Shown piece by piece: positions 1 through 10,236 of a DNA stretch of 64,000 bases. The notes under the pieces are model-generated. The model did no database searches and was not told where the DNA came from. It saw nothing but the letters and a program-made list of their open reading frames with translations. Made by a program: the position numbers and the translations under genes. Position 1 is the first letter of the stretch. The number at the start of each line of letters is the position of its first letter. Source of the DNA: Galeruca laticollis (Eukaryota; Arthropoda; Insecta; Coleoptera; Chrysomelidae); the NCBI GenBank assembly GCA_963921935.1, contig OY998181.1:119556957-119620956 (forward strand), in the 5' to 3' direction.

Positions 1-1075
1 TGGAATAGAATGATAGAGAATACTTTATTTTATATAAAATACATATTTGCATACACTGTCATACACATCAATAATTCGTCTTCTTCATCACCCAGCTCAT
101 CTACTCTGCACGGTTATTTCTGTAAGAACGAGGAAAGAAAGATTGTCGATTTTCAAGGTCAACTATATACCGTGCACGCCCGAATATAAGATACACCTTT
201 TTTTGTAAAATAACATTTTGAAAATTAGCCCGCGTCTTGTATTCGAGCACATACCTGTAATAAGAACATTTCTTATCACCTGAACACCATCATTATTATT
301 GAGCTCAAAAGAATTTTTACTCAAATCAGCCGAGCCACCAGCTCAGTTTATCATGAAACAAAGTAAAAGCCGAGGTAAAACTTATTTTACATTGTATACA
401 TATACAAAACACTTTTAATATAGGTAATCAATCATAAATATCAATAAAATATAGGAGACGTAACAATATTCAGAATTAAGTTGAGAAGCATATACATACC
501 TTATTTTTTCCAAATCCAAATTAGCGATAAAAAATAACCAACCACTTTTGCACGTTACTAAAACTATGATAACCTAACAACCAAAATGACGAGGGGACGA
601 GGCTACATCAAACGGTCAAACGCGGCATCGACCAATGAGAGAACTGTGTATAGTTGGTAGCATAGTTTTGCGGGTATGTAATATGGAAATTCACTGATGT
701 ATGCATTATTTTCTATTATAGCATTAAACGTTAAATCATGAGATATTTTTGTTGTGTGTTAAGAACATCACGTATTATGCCGTATTCGTAGTGTTGATTA
801 TACTCATTATAGTTTGATAAAATTCAGGTATATCTATCTTTTTTCAATTCTACTTGAATAAAACTAAAAACACATTGAACACAGACAAAAAATGCGACAG
901 AAAATAATAATAGATATCCATGGATATACAATAGATATAATATCAGGAGATTAAGACATTTATGCATTGAAGGTATTATGTATTAGAACTTCCTTCTCAA
1001 TCATTTTTTATGTGATTATTCAATATATTATCAGTAAAATAGAAAATAATTTTTTCCATCTCTATGAAATACATT
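1..1075. other. No gene recognised
   Basis: AT-rich sequence with no convincing coding region. On the minus strand a possible AATAAA polyadenylation signal (plus-strand TTTATT at about 24-29) follows a short acidic reading between about 50 and 110, which could be the last exon of something lying to the right, but a stop sits just upstream of it and I would not call a gene. Confidence 0.4.
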
Positions 1076-1081
1076 CAGTGG

Positions 1082-1155
1082 ATATCCATTAGATATCTTA
1101 CATGGACTGGATATTCAGTGGAGATTGGGATATCCACTGGATATCTAATGGATAT
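1082..1155. repeat. Short palindrome (16-bp inverted arms)
   Basis: The 16-base arm at 1082-1097 is the exact reverse complement of 1140-1155. The loop repeats related GGATAT/ATATCC words (for example around 1110 and 1128-1140). It lies directly upstream of a piggyBac remnant and may be the stub of a small hairpin transposon. No target duplication is obvious. Confidence 0.6.
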
Positions 1156-1194
1156 TGTGTGCTATCTGGGTCAGAATATGTCGTCAAAATTCTC

Positions 1195-1760
1195 CAACTG
1201 TTGTAAAAGAACCAAAACTGAAGAAATGTGAGAGTGTGGCCAAATACTGCAACGGTATTATGATTGGCAAGTGGAAAGACAAAAGAGAAGTCCATTCCAT
1301 ATCCACAGAATTTCCAAATATAATGGTCGAGAGTCGAAACAAACGAGGTAAAATTAAAGTCAAACCAGAGCCTATTATAAATTATAACAAATTTCTGGAG
1401 TGAATCGTCAGGACCAAATGTTGTCTTATTATCCTTGTGAAAGAAAAACTATGAGATGGCCAACAAAAGTTGGTATTCATATTATACAGTTATGTTTGCT
1501 AAATGCATTTCATCTTTATAATATTTATTCCAGGAATAAGAAAAACTTGTCCGTATAAGAGAAATTTTAGGCCCTCAGAAAGCCCCACTTAAAATAAACA
1601 GAGGCCAACATTTTCTCACAAAGTGTGGAAAATCCAGCAATGGGACCACTCTGAGACGCAAGTCTAAAATCTGCTCGGAAAATGGGAGAACGCCTATCGT
1701 GTCAAGAAACCCCAGCATTTTGCTTGGATTGTTGTGAAATTATCCACGAACAATTGTTTC
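1195..1760 (+). pseudogene. piggyBac-type transposase, C-terminal remnant
   Basis: Broken end of a piggyBac (DDE_Tnp_1_7) transposase. The first frame (to 1403) carries the typical GKWKDKREV block and a KPEPIINYNKF block that normally precedes the third catalytic Asp. After one frameshift near 1403 the text resumes with GVNRQDQMLSYYPCERKT and a hydrophobic LNAFHLYN segment, typical of the region just after the catalytic GGVD motif. Here the motif reads GVN, so the third Asp is Asn. A weak RRKSKIC...NGR reading around 1650-1710 fits the start of the C-terminal cysteine domain. N-terminus and first two catalytic Asp are absent. Stops and frameshifts make it non-functional. Family call is firm; exact limits are not. 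Confidence 0.75.
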
Positions 1761-1819
1761 CAATAACTGACTGTATTTTTAATCCATTATGTTCCGTTTT
1801 GGTCATTTGTACGTAAAAT

Positions 1820-1902
1820 TTAACCAAACGCGTGAACGCGGTAATGGCATTGCTTTTGAAGTTTACCAATCAGTGCCACCGACGCGTTTACGCGTTTGTT
1901 AA
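1820..1902. repeat. TTAA-bounded GC-rich palindrome (piggyBac-like ends or MITE)
   Basis: An 83-bp segment starting and ending with TTAA (1820-1823 and 1899-1902). Just inside, the left side carries CCAAACGCGTGAACGCGG and the right side an imperfect inverted copy, CGACGCGTTTACGCGTTTG. TTAA is the target of piggyBac elements and a piggyBac remnant ends some 60 bp upstream, so this may be a tiny non-autonomous relative or fused element ends. Confidence 0.55.
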
Positions 1903-2831
1903 TAACGTCACTATTTTCTGTTTAATTGTAATATACCAGTCTGATTAGAGATAAAAAGAATATTTTGCAAACCTACGAATTGTTTTTTGAAAAATTTTTG
2001 GGTGGCTCCGGATAGAAGTCACTAAATAAGGGGTGGCAGTCAACGTGTTAGAACAACTTCTTTCTTCCCTGCCTGACCATTCATCAAAATTTTCAATAAA
2101 TGTGAATGTTGATGGTTTATTAGTATATACTAGCAGCGAAATAGAATTTTGGCACATGCTCGCATTATTATAAATGAAATTTAAGTAAGGCCAATGGTTA
2201 TTGGTATATATTGTGGACAGGGAAAACCTTCAGATTTGTCACCATGTCTACAACCCTTAGATGATGAGGCTTCAGGACTTATGACGCCATCCACCAAATA
2301 ATAAACATCATATTTAATGGTTAGAAGTTCAAAAAAATCTTAACCCTTTATTTCATATGGTAGCTAATGTGCAACAAACACCTTGACCAGCATTAAAATT
2401 ATATATACACTTTATTCAAGTGTCTATTTCATAGTGTAGCATATTCGATACGCTCCACCTGACATGATAGCCATGAAAAGCCTTCAAATATTTTCCATTC
2501 CCGGCTTGATGTTGGTTTATGCATAACCCCAAAATTGTTGTCTGTCACATATTTTCTACGCCAGCTGTTTAGTGCCGTAAAAAGTGGAAATTTTTGTGTT
2601 TTCAGTGGAAATTTCTGTAACTCGGCTGAAATAGGTAGGTTGAATTGTTTTACAATGTATTTTGCCAATACGAAGTTTCCTATGGCCCCTCCAAAATGTT
2701 TGTAGCAAATTTGCTACATTATGAAACTTTTAGTTCAGGCAGTATGTACAATTGCGTATTGGCGCCACAATTTTTTAATTTTTTCGAAAATTTTGACTAT
2801 TTTATAAAATAACTGAATATTTGTTTTTTCA
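1903..2831. other. No gene recognised between two piggyBac remnants
   Basis: Roughly 0.9 kb of AT-rich DNA with only short spurious reading frames. The last ten bases (about 2823-2832) form a pyrimidine-rich tract ending in CAG that looks like a 3' splice site for the transposase reading that follows. Confidence 0.4.
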
Positions 2832-4390
2832 GTTGGCCATGTCATAAGGAAGCACTTTCAGATGCTGAGTTGACAGAAATTATAGATAACTTTGACAATA
2901 GCGAAGATGATTTTGAAGATTTTTCAGACGATCGTATTGCGGATCCGGATTTTGATCTTGAAAGGGAAATTTACCCATATTACCAAGAGGTCATTGATGA
3001 AAAATACGCGGAGGGTGAACAACCATCTACTTCTACTGAAAATAGCTCAACAACTGCCAAAGTCGGTGAAAAGGCAACTCCAATCTCATGGCATAAAAAA
3101 CATTTAAAAATTGGTGAAGATGCCCTAAGATTCAAAGGCAATATTGACTTTTCAACAAATATTATACATCTGGAGACTCCATATGAATCTTTAAAGTTCT
3201 TTTTTCTGATAACCTAATAGACAATATCACCAGTGAAACAAACTTATACAGCGTTCAGAAGAATCCGAATGAACCTGACAATATTGCTTCAATAGATATT
3301 CGAAAATTCTTAGGTGTATGTGTGTATATGTCTGTATCAAAACTACCAAGAACTCGCTGCTACTGGCGACATAGGAATACCCAGTGTACTGCGATGCTTT
3401 GAGCATAAATGAGTTTGAACGTTTGAAATCCATACTTCATTTCAACGACAACACATTTATGCTTCCAAAAGTTGATCCTCAATATGACAATCTTCACAAA
3501 ATCAGACCACTGATAAGAGAACTCAATAAGCAGTTTGCTGCTATACCAATGGAAAGTAAGCTTTCTATAGATAAACAAATATGTGCTACAAAAACAAGGC
3601 ATCATTTGGAACAGTATAACCCAATGAAGCCTCACAAATGGGGTTTCAAATTGTTCATGCTTTGTAATACATTCTATGTATTCGAAATTTACAATGGAGC
3701 CTCCGACTGGTTCACTAAACTCGCTTTTAATGAAAGTGATTTGGGAACAAGTTCCAATATTGTTACTAGACTTGCGAGAAAAATACATAGAAATATGAAT
3801 TATCAACTTTATTGTAATAACTATTATTCTTCTGTTCCATTATTCACATCACTAACAAAACAAGGAATCTATATGTTAGAAACAATCCGTCAAAGCAGAA
3901 TTCCCAATAATCTCTTACCACCAGACATTTTCAAGAAAAAACCACGAGTAAGTGTAGAAGAATATGTAGCCAACATTGATGGGGCTGATTTGAGCAAAAC
4001 GACTTGGAAATATAACGAATTAGTTACTCTAATTTCAACTTGTTTCGGTGAATTACCTCATCATGGTGTGAATCGGTTTGACCGAAAAGCAAAGGAGAAA
4101 ATAACAATACCGTCTCCTCGTGTGGTACAAGAATATAACCAGCATATGGGAGGAGTTGCCTGCTAGATAGTCACATAGGACGTAGGACAAAATACCTCTC
4201 AGGTCCAAGACATGGTATTTAAAAAAATTTTCCATCAACTTGATGTTACGATAATAAACGCTTTTTTGTTGTATAAAAGAGCAAAAAAGGCGAAAAAAAT
4301 TCCCGATGAAATGAACCTTTGGCAATTTAGGATCGAAATTGCAGAAACTCTTTGCCTGTTTGGAACACTAGTCCAGTCAAATGGTAGTTT
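2832..4390 (+). pseudogene. piggyBac transposase pseudogene, split by a later insertion
   Basis: Most of a piggyBac (DDE_Tnp_1_7) transposase in at least three frames. An acceptor-like TTTTTTCAG at 2824-2832 leads into an acidic N-terminus (SDAELTEIIDNFDNSEDD...), as in this family; the 2870-3217 frame continues after a shift up to about 3400. The 3384-4166 frame holds the catalytic core: SIDKQ has the first Asp, LYCNNYYSS has Asn where the second Asp (CDN) is expected, and MGGVAC has Ala where the third (GGVD) is expected. A third frame, 4212-4390, gives the hydrophobic LDVTIINAFLLYK and FRIEIAETLC blocks that normally precede the GRPS linker and cysteine domain. That linker reappears at 9821 beyond a 5.4-kb insertion. 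With two of three catalytic residues gone it is dead. Confidence 0.85.
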
Positions 4391-4720
4391 GAAGTGGAAA
4401 GTTTTGGAGTAATTGTTTTTATTGGTTTATTCTATGTTTTTTGGGGTGCTGAACACGAATCTGAAGTTGTCCAACAAATATTTGCTCGGCAAATAAGAGA
4501 AATCATCAAAAAATCTCTAAAAATCTTGTTTTTTAGTGGCTTTCGGCTCATAACTTGCAAAGCAAGCTATTTATGCAAAAAGTGTTTATACAGTAAAAGA
4601 AAGGAGAGAAAATTTCCTATAATTTATGTTTCTTAGTATTTTTTCGTACGTCGTATGGTTTCCACGCAAAAGAGTGGTGAAATATGGGAGAAATTAGCAT
4701 TTGCAAAAAAAATAGCAGAA
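4391..4720 (+). repeat. Left inverted arm of the Academ-like element
   Basis: Starts GAAGTGGAAAGTTTTGGAG and matches the reverse complement of about 9495-9820 with an estimated 85-90% identity by eye. The match fades near 4720. Both arms can be read as a short peptide containing FIGLFYVF, in opposite orientations, which is probably incidental. Confidence 0.8.
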
Positions 4721-4849
4721 TACGGCATTAGTTTATATTTTTTATTTTATGTAGGTGAACATTATTTGATGTTTTGTAAAATGTTTTAATTAATTATTTG
4801 ATACATCAATAAAAAAGGTTATTAAACAAAAGAAAACAAAGGTATTCAA

Positions 4850-4938
4850 TTATTTCAACACACTAAAATATTTATGACCTAATACGAGCCCTCTTAGACA
4901 CCGGATTCCAGCAGGGCAGCATTCCAGTTCTTCTAGGT
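4850..4938 (-). other. Second (distal) copy of the terminal exon, decayed
   Basis: On the minus strand GTTTCAG followed by an exon starting AC, as in the nearer copy at 5035-5108. In the frame set by the upstream donor it reads D-LEELECCPAG..., clearly related to D-VEELDGCPEG..., but a 7-base deletion shifts the rest, so the basic tail is lost. A plus-strand TTTATT at 4741-4746 gives an AATAAA signal downstream. It is a tandem duplicate of the last exon, either an alternative end or a relic. Confidence 0.55.
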
Positions 4939-5034
4939 CTGAAACAAAAATCATCGACTTAATTGCAAAATATTCAACAATTTTATTTATTGAATAAATA
5001 TGAAAAATATCAATTTATAAGTAGTAGTACCTAT

Positions 5035-5108
5035 CTATTTACTTGTACGAGCCCTTTTAGGTGCCGGCTCCATGTTTCCCTCAGGGCAGCCATCCAGTTC
5101 TTCAACGT
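5035..5108 (-). CDS. Terminal exon of the Academ-like transposon gene
   Basis: Minus-strand ATTTCAG acceptor (5115-5109) opens an exon whose first two bases complete the split codon left by the donor at 5252/5251. It reads D-VEELDGCPEGNMEPAPKRA then RTSK and a TAG stop at 5037-5035. The KRAR run looks like a nuclear-localisation patch. A plus-strand TTTATT at 4983-4988 gives an AATAAA signal about 50 bp downstream. The inferred intron is 5109-5251 (143 bp), a normal insect size. Splicing is predicted from signals and phase only. Confidence 0.6.
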
Positions 5109-5251
5109 CTGAAATAAATAAGAGACCAAATTATTTCGAACACTTGTCAACATATTGAATAGATATGAAAGCAGTAGACACATATTTTGACACACAAATA
5201 ATTAGTGAGCAGATAAATGATGGTAAGATAGAATTATCCATGCACAGTTAC

Positions 5252-8102
5252 CTTCAAGTAACTCCGGATCATCCTCTGCTTCTTCTTCAATTTCTGCAAT
5301 TGGCATATTATTGCAGCCGTTCTCGCAGTTCAGGCAGATATTGGAACAGTTAAGGCCAGCTTTTCTACATCCACAGTTGGTCTGACAGGTCTTGATGCAT
5401 TTGCAAGAAATTAGTTTTAATACTGCGTCTGGTGCTGGTGGCTGTAATGTTGTTACAGGTTGCAGACCTGCTTTGGTTTTCTTCCAACCCCATTGCTCAG
5501 GATCTTTTTCATTTCCAAGCCATTGTTGTACTTGAAAGTACACTCTCAAAGAATGTTGCTGAGCTGCAGCTTCGGTAGGAGGTAGCGACGCCAATTGTGC
5601 TGATGTTTTGTATGCCGATCTAAGGTAGCATTTATACCTCAATTTGTTCAAGGACGCGCTTTCCTTGTCACTTAATTTGTACAGCGCAGTGAAAAAGGAA
5701 ATACCAGCGTTAATAACAGCGTCAGCATGTGCCGTGGGATCTTTGAAAATTTGAATGGTCTTGGTTAGGGCAGGGTTTTTCTTGAGGGTTTGAAGAAACC
5801 TCATTTTTCCGACTTTGAATGAGGCTGAGGTAGTGTCACATCCCTCCATGGCGTGCAAAAACAATATGTTGTCACTTATGGATTGGTCTGGATGGCAGTC
5901 AGGAGAAAAAATGAGTTGGGAAACTGCCCCTTTACCTGGCTTCAGAAAATATATGTTTGAATTTACACCCCGGCAACGACTAATCATGATGACCAGCAGA
6001 TCCACATCTTCACCCACAATAACTACACAGTTATGCTGCTGTGCGAGATCCATTGCTGTGGTGACAATAACAGTATCTGCATCCTCTTGTGCCTGCTTTG
6101 TGTGAATGCCAGCTTCAGCAAAGTTGTCCTTCAACATTGAGATGAGACGGATTTTGTTTTTCATATTGCCTAGAAATTTTTCTTGTGGCATTGTCGGGAT
6201 CATTGTTTTGTCGAACATGACATCTACTGACATCTGTTGTCGTGATCTTCTCTCTCGTTCAGCATATTTAGTGCCTTCTTGGGGGTAACCATCGAAGACA
6301 ACTACTGCACTGTCCTTGTACTTGGACTTGACAAATGAAATATAGCTTTCACAAATGGATGAGAAGGATTGACCCCTGGCCCACACGACTTTGTGCAGCA
6401 AATACCCTCCATCTATAACGTACACACACCCTTGGAGATTCGCTTCTTCTGTTGGTGTGAATGCCTTGTATAAAGTAGACTTGGTTCCTTTCCTCATACC
6501 ATAGTCGTCGAAAAGAGGCAATGGATAAGGGCACAGTTCATATTTCAAGAATTCTTCAAGTTCTTCATCAGATTGTTTAGCAATTGTTATTCTTTGAAAA
6601 ATAGTCGTAGGGTTGATGGGGATGGTTTCATCACTTATTTTGATCGCATTTTTCATCGTAGCAAGTGGCAAAACTCTGTCTTTCCTGTAAAATTTGACAG
6701 TTTCAAAATCACCGCCCACAATCCTATCAATTGAGAGAAGTCCAATCTCCTTGGCCATATGACAGTTTATGGTGCTATCTCCTACAACACCAGTGGTAAG
6801 ACATAAGATGTCTGCCACATTAGGAAAAGGTTGGTGTTGCGTAAACCAGTCCATTAAATTTTTCGAATCACTTGTATCCCTTTTAATCCTTGATTCTCTC
6901 ATCTCCACATGTTGTTCTGAGCTAGTGAATGCTACTCCACACATCTTTTCCATTTCCTCACCAATATTTTGGAGGGAAGTCATTTCTTTAGTCCACCTAC
7001 TGAGGATACTTTCACTAACCCCACGACCATGAGTCAGCCCACCAGCAATTTTCATTGTCCTCATTAAGGACTGCTCAATGATCATATCGGTCCAAGTAGC
7101 ACCACGGTTAGCTATAACTTGAAGCTTTTCAGAAAATTTGGTTTTCAATTCCTCTACACAGTCTTTTTCGTTCGCTAACAAAATTTGTGATCTGTCTTTA
7201 TCGTTCAGGAAATCTGTAAGTTTTTCATGAAGGACTGGGGTTAAATCCATTGTCTCAAATATAATTTTCGCCAGAGTTGCATGGGCCAACATATGTGCTC
7301 TAATAGCTCTTGAATAGGCGTGTCCCGTAAGGATTTTCTCTGTTGAGCGTAGTGCATATATTGAATCTAACAACTCCTTCAACCTACTACCATCCATTAA
7401 GTAGCCTATAGTCCTCAAGAATGACAACAGCAGGTGAAACCCACCTATTCTAATGATGACGTTATCAAAATCGGGATTTCCTTGTTGGCAGGCCACTATA
7501 AATCTAGCCTTTAGGTATAGAGGCTGGTCAAAGGTGTTAACAGTTGCTTGGTGATTCATCGGTTTGCTCTGCTGTATTGAAGTCAGTAATGCTGTATATA
7601 CTGTATTGTAATCAGATGGTGAAGAATTTATAAATGGCAGACAAGCAACATATGTTCTGTCAAAGGGAAGACCACTTGTGATCTGCTCCATAAAACCACT
7701 CCATCCTGGTATCCCGGGCACATCTTTCCACTTGCCATAAAGCCAAATCAGGTCTTTCAAAGAGGGTGTGATGATCTCAGGTGAAACAAATAGATGTTTA
7801 AGATCCTCAATGTTGATATTCTTCAAGCCAACAGCACCTGCTTTCTCAAAATATTTCAAGGAAACAGCTCTTGGGGTGATCAAATGTATTCCCCCCATTG
7901 CATGGAAGGTATTATATCCATCCAATGTACGAGTGTTGAAGTCGGCGTTGTCATGTACAAATTGATGGAAACCTGTCGGATCTATTTGTAGTGATGGTCT
8001 CATGATTGCTGACACTTCAAGTCGAACAGCTTCGGAGTAAGAGGCGCAAAATCCCAAAGATGATACAACATCAATTAGTTTTCGCGATCCAACCTTCTTA
8101 TA
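5252..8102 (-). CDS. Large transposon protein: conserved core, XPG/FEN-like nuclease, CXC domain (Academ-like)
   Basis: Open for more than 940 codons. Counting from the Leu codon at 8057, residues 36-56 carry the conserved DNADFN...TLDG.NTFH.MGG block seen in a widespread family of large transposon proteins. A nuclease domain follows with the XPG/FEN acidic set: D549 (VIDGGYLL), D589 (VVFDGYP), E658/D659/D661 (QEDADT), D684 and D686 (GEDVDLL), and D741 (EGCDTT), which is followed by SFKVGK where FEN1 has its helix-hairpin-helix. From C885 comes a CXC (tesmin-like) cysteine cluster CKCIKTC..NCGCR. Reading continues upstream in frame to about 8102 as YKKVGSRKLIDVV. The coding exon ends at a GAAG^GTAACT donor (5252/5251). 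All expected nuclease acids are present, so it was functional recently. Family name is inferred from architecture. Confidence 0.75.
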
Positions 8103-8181
8103 AAAAAAGCAGATAGCCCTATTTGTAGGGGAGAAAGGAAAGAGCTTGACCTGACAGCACTAATAACACTATGTGAAATGG

Positions 8182-9204
8182 CTAGAACTTCTGTTTTCCA
8201 CTTGTCAGTATTTCCTCGTTTTTTTTTAGTATTAGTCTTTCCAAGAACACTTTGAGAACCTCCGGAACAAGGCTTTCATTTTCGTCCAAGAAAGAATCTG
8301 GAGGAGGATAGTCATCCATCGCATACGGTACTGATCGTATCTCTTCAAGAATTACATCAGCCGCTGTTTCAACTATTCGAAGACGTTCTTCCCGTTCTGA
8401 TAAACGTTTTTCAATGTACCAAGCATCTGTCAAAATCTTATGGCCAGTATGTTTAAAACATACAATTGTATTCTGTTTGATTTTTGATATGATAACATCT
8501 TCCCCATGTCTTTCTAGTAAATGTTGTATTACAGTTTTTCTTTGGGGAATATAGTCGCCCTCTATCTGAGTCATTAGCTGGTCTAATGAAAATTGACATT
8601 CCTCGTCATTACTTTCCATAAAAGAGAAAATGTCATTCAAAGCGTTGTCAATCTCTTTAGAATGAGGGCCAACTTTCTTTTTTTCATCAACCTTGGGCTT
8701 ACTGTACAGATTTTTTAAACATTTATCATGGTACTGACAATCAGCAGCCACCATATCTGTTATCGGTTGGATCCTCTTGATAACTGCTGCACCGAAATCA
8801 TCTCCACGAAGGTGAGCGTATTTCATAACTGTATCTTTCATCTCTATTTTCATCACCTGATGTACCAAATTACGTTTATGGTGAGGCAGTCGTTCGGGAA
8901 TTCGTGTTCCGCACACAAAACAATCTGTTTTGAAGCAAAAGTCAGAGGATGATCTTAGTTTTCCCGAAGATGTGCTTGGTTGAGCAGCATTTTTCAGGTA
9001 AGCAGCTATCATTTTTTCATTTGTGTAACTTTTCTGACATGAAACATGTATGTTTACTGACGTTTTACCAGCCAAAACATTTCCCTTCCTATCATTTCTT
9101 TTTTTACTAGCATCTCGTAAAGTTTCTACTCCTTTTTCCTTTACCACTTTCACTGGGCCCTCACTTAAATGTTTTTCACAAATAAAACATTTATCACTGG
9201 ACAT
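8182..9204 (-). CDS. N-terminal part of the Academ-like transposon gene (Cys/His-rich)
   Basis: Starts with ATG at 9204, MSSDKCFICEKHL. Two probable zinc-binding modules: CFIC with a later HVSCQKSYTN, and CFVCGTRI with a later CQYHDKCLKNLY. The rest is charged and helical. It ends at a stop 8182-8184, but the minus-strand text continues in another frame (KWKTEVLAISH..., then SFLSPLQIGLSAFF) up to a run of seven T, where adding one T would lead directly into YKKVGSRKLIDVV of the next ORF. So this and the downstream ORF look like one gene of roughly 1,340 codons broken by two shifts: one near 8195 and one in the T-run near 8103-8109. The shifts may be mutations, a sequencing slip in the homopolymer, or, less likely, an intron. 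Confidence 0.7.
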   Translation of the reverse strand: MSSDKCFICEKHLSEGPVKVVKEKGVETLRDASKKRNDRKGNVLAGKTSVNIHVSCQKSYTNEKMIAAYLKNAAQPSTSSGKLRSSSDFCFKTDCFVCGTRIPERLPHHKRNLVHQVMKIEMKDTVMKYAHLRGDDFGAAVIKRIQPITDMVAADCQYHDKCLKNLYSKPKVDEKKKVGPHSKEIDNALNDIFSFMESNDEECQFSLDQLMTQIEGDYIPQRKTVIQHLLERHGEDVIISKIKQNTIVCFKHTGHKILTDAWYIEKRLSEREERLRIVETAADVILEEIRSVPYAMDDYPPPDSFLDENESLVPEVLKVFLERLILKKNEEILTSGKQKF

Positions 9205-9494
9205 TGTAAGGAGTTGTTGTATTGTATCTCAACGAAAACACTCGGAAACGAAAATAACAGGACTTCGCGCCGCCACAGAAAGAAACAAATGACACGGCCA
9301 CGGCAATAGCAGTACTGAATGCATGAAGACGTGCCCTTGACGCTCACCGTTTTCAGTAACGTGATTTTGACGGATACCCCCTCCAGTCAGGATAGTCGAA
9401 CCGAACTGTCTTTGCTTTTAAATCGAAAGGCGGGGTGCTGCAAATGAATTGTTTCACTTAAAGGGAAAGTTGCATTAATTTATTCATTATGTTT

Positions 9495-9820
9495 TGCTTT
9501 TTTCCAAAAAATACTGATTAGCCCCATATTTCAGCACTCTTTTGCGTGGAAACCATACGATATACGAAAAAATAATAAGAGACATAAATTGTAGGAAATT
9601 TTCTCCTCTTTATTTTACTACATAAACACGTTTTTCATAAATAGTTTACTTTGCAAGTTAGAAGCTGAAAACCACTAAAAAACAATATTTTGAGTGGTTT
9701 TTTGATGATTTCTCTTATTTGCCGAGCAAATTTTTGTTGGACAACTTCAGATTCGTGTTCAGCACCCCTAAAAACATAGAATAAACCAATAAAAACAATT
9801 ACTCCAAAACTTTCCACTTC
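9495..9820 (-). repeat. Right inverted arm of the Academ-like element
   Basis: Inverted copy of 4391-4720, ending ...CTTTCCACTTC at 9820. About 280 bp of non-coding leader separate its inner edge from the ATG at 9204. That leader may hold the promoter, but no TATA or initiator stands out. Confidence 0.8.
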
Positions 9821-9990
9821 GACCTCTTTTTGTGCACCGTTTTACTGGCCTACACCTACAACAACAAACACGGAAGGCCTTCCACGAACCAAGTAGACTA
9901 TGAAATAGACATAGAAAGACATAGAGGCCCTACAACACATATTCCTTCTAAAAATGTTCGGTAAGATGAAACTGCTCATTGGATAGAATA
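9821..9990 (+). pseudogene. Continuation of the split piggyBac transposase (linker before the cysteine domain)
   Basis: Immediately right of the inverted arm the plus strand reads ...KHGRPSTNQVDYEIDIERH then RGPTTHIPSKNVR-stop-DETAHW. The GRPS...RGP...P..VR.D...HW pattern is the linker typical of this piggyBac subgroup, between the last hydrophobic helix and the RCK..GC zinc ribbon. The other half of the transposase ends at 4390. One in-frame stop (TAA) lies at VR*D. The cysteine domain that should follow is not seen. Confidence 0.65.
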
Positions 9991-10236
9991 TGATCATACA
10001 TTTATGTCTTACGAAGGACCAAAACTATTTTTCAACTTTTCATTTGAATTAGACTTTCTGCTTCCCATTTAGATTTTTTTCTTGGAGTTGCAAATTTGCT
10101 ACAAAGTGTTTTTTGTGAAAAAATTCATCAAAAAAATGTTTTGAATATGAAATAAGTTTATTTTCACCACCAAAAGTCGGAACATTCAAAATAATATTTT
10201 TTAGAAATTCATGAAACGAAGGGTTAAACATGTTTT

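Larger units (their letters stand above)
4391..9820 (-). mobile_element. 5.4-kb element with ~320-bp inverted arms, Academ-like
   Basis: Region between two long inverted arms, inserted in a piggyBac pseudogene whose reading stops at the left edge and resumes at the right. The interior carries one minus-strand gene in two main ORFs with a nuclease domain and a CXC domain, a spliced tail and AATAAA signals. The gene starts about 280 bp from the right arm and its distal last exon ends about 130 bp from the left arm, so arms and gene fit one unit. Academ transposons are known to encode a large transposase with an accessory XPG nuclease in some lineages (AcademX); the assignment here is inference. 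I could not identify a target-site duplication at the arm tips. Confidence 0.6.

Noticed and set aside
3360..3806. 148-codon minus-strand frame
   Set aside because: Antisense to the piggyBac core; the plus strand carries the recognisable transposase motifs.
5815..7032. Several plus-strand frames opposite the nuclease gene
   Set aside because: They are antisense shadows of the large minus-strand ORF with no independent motifs.
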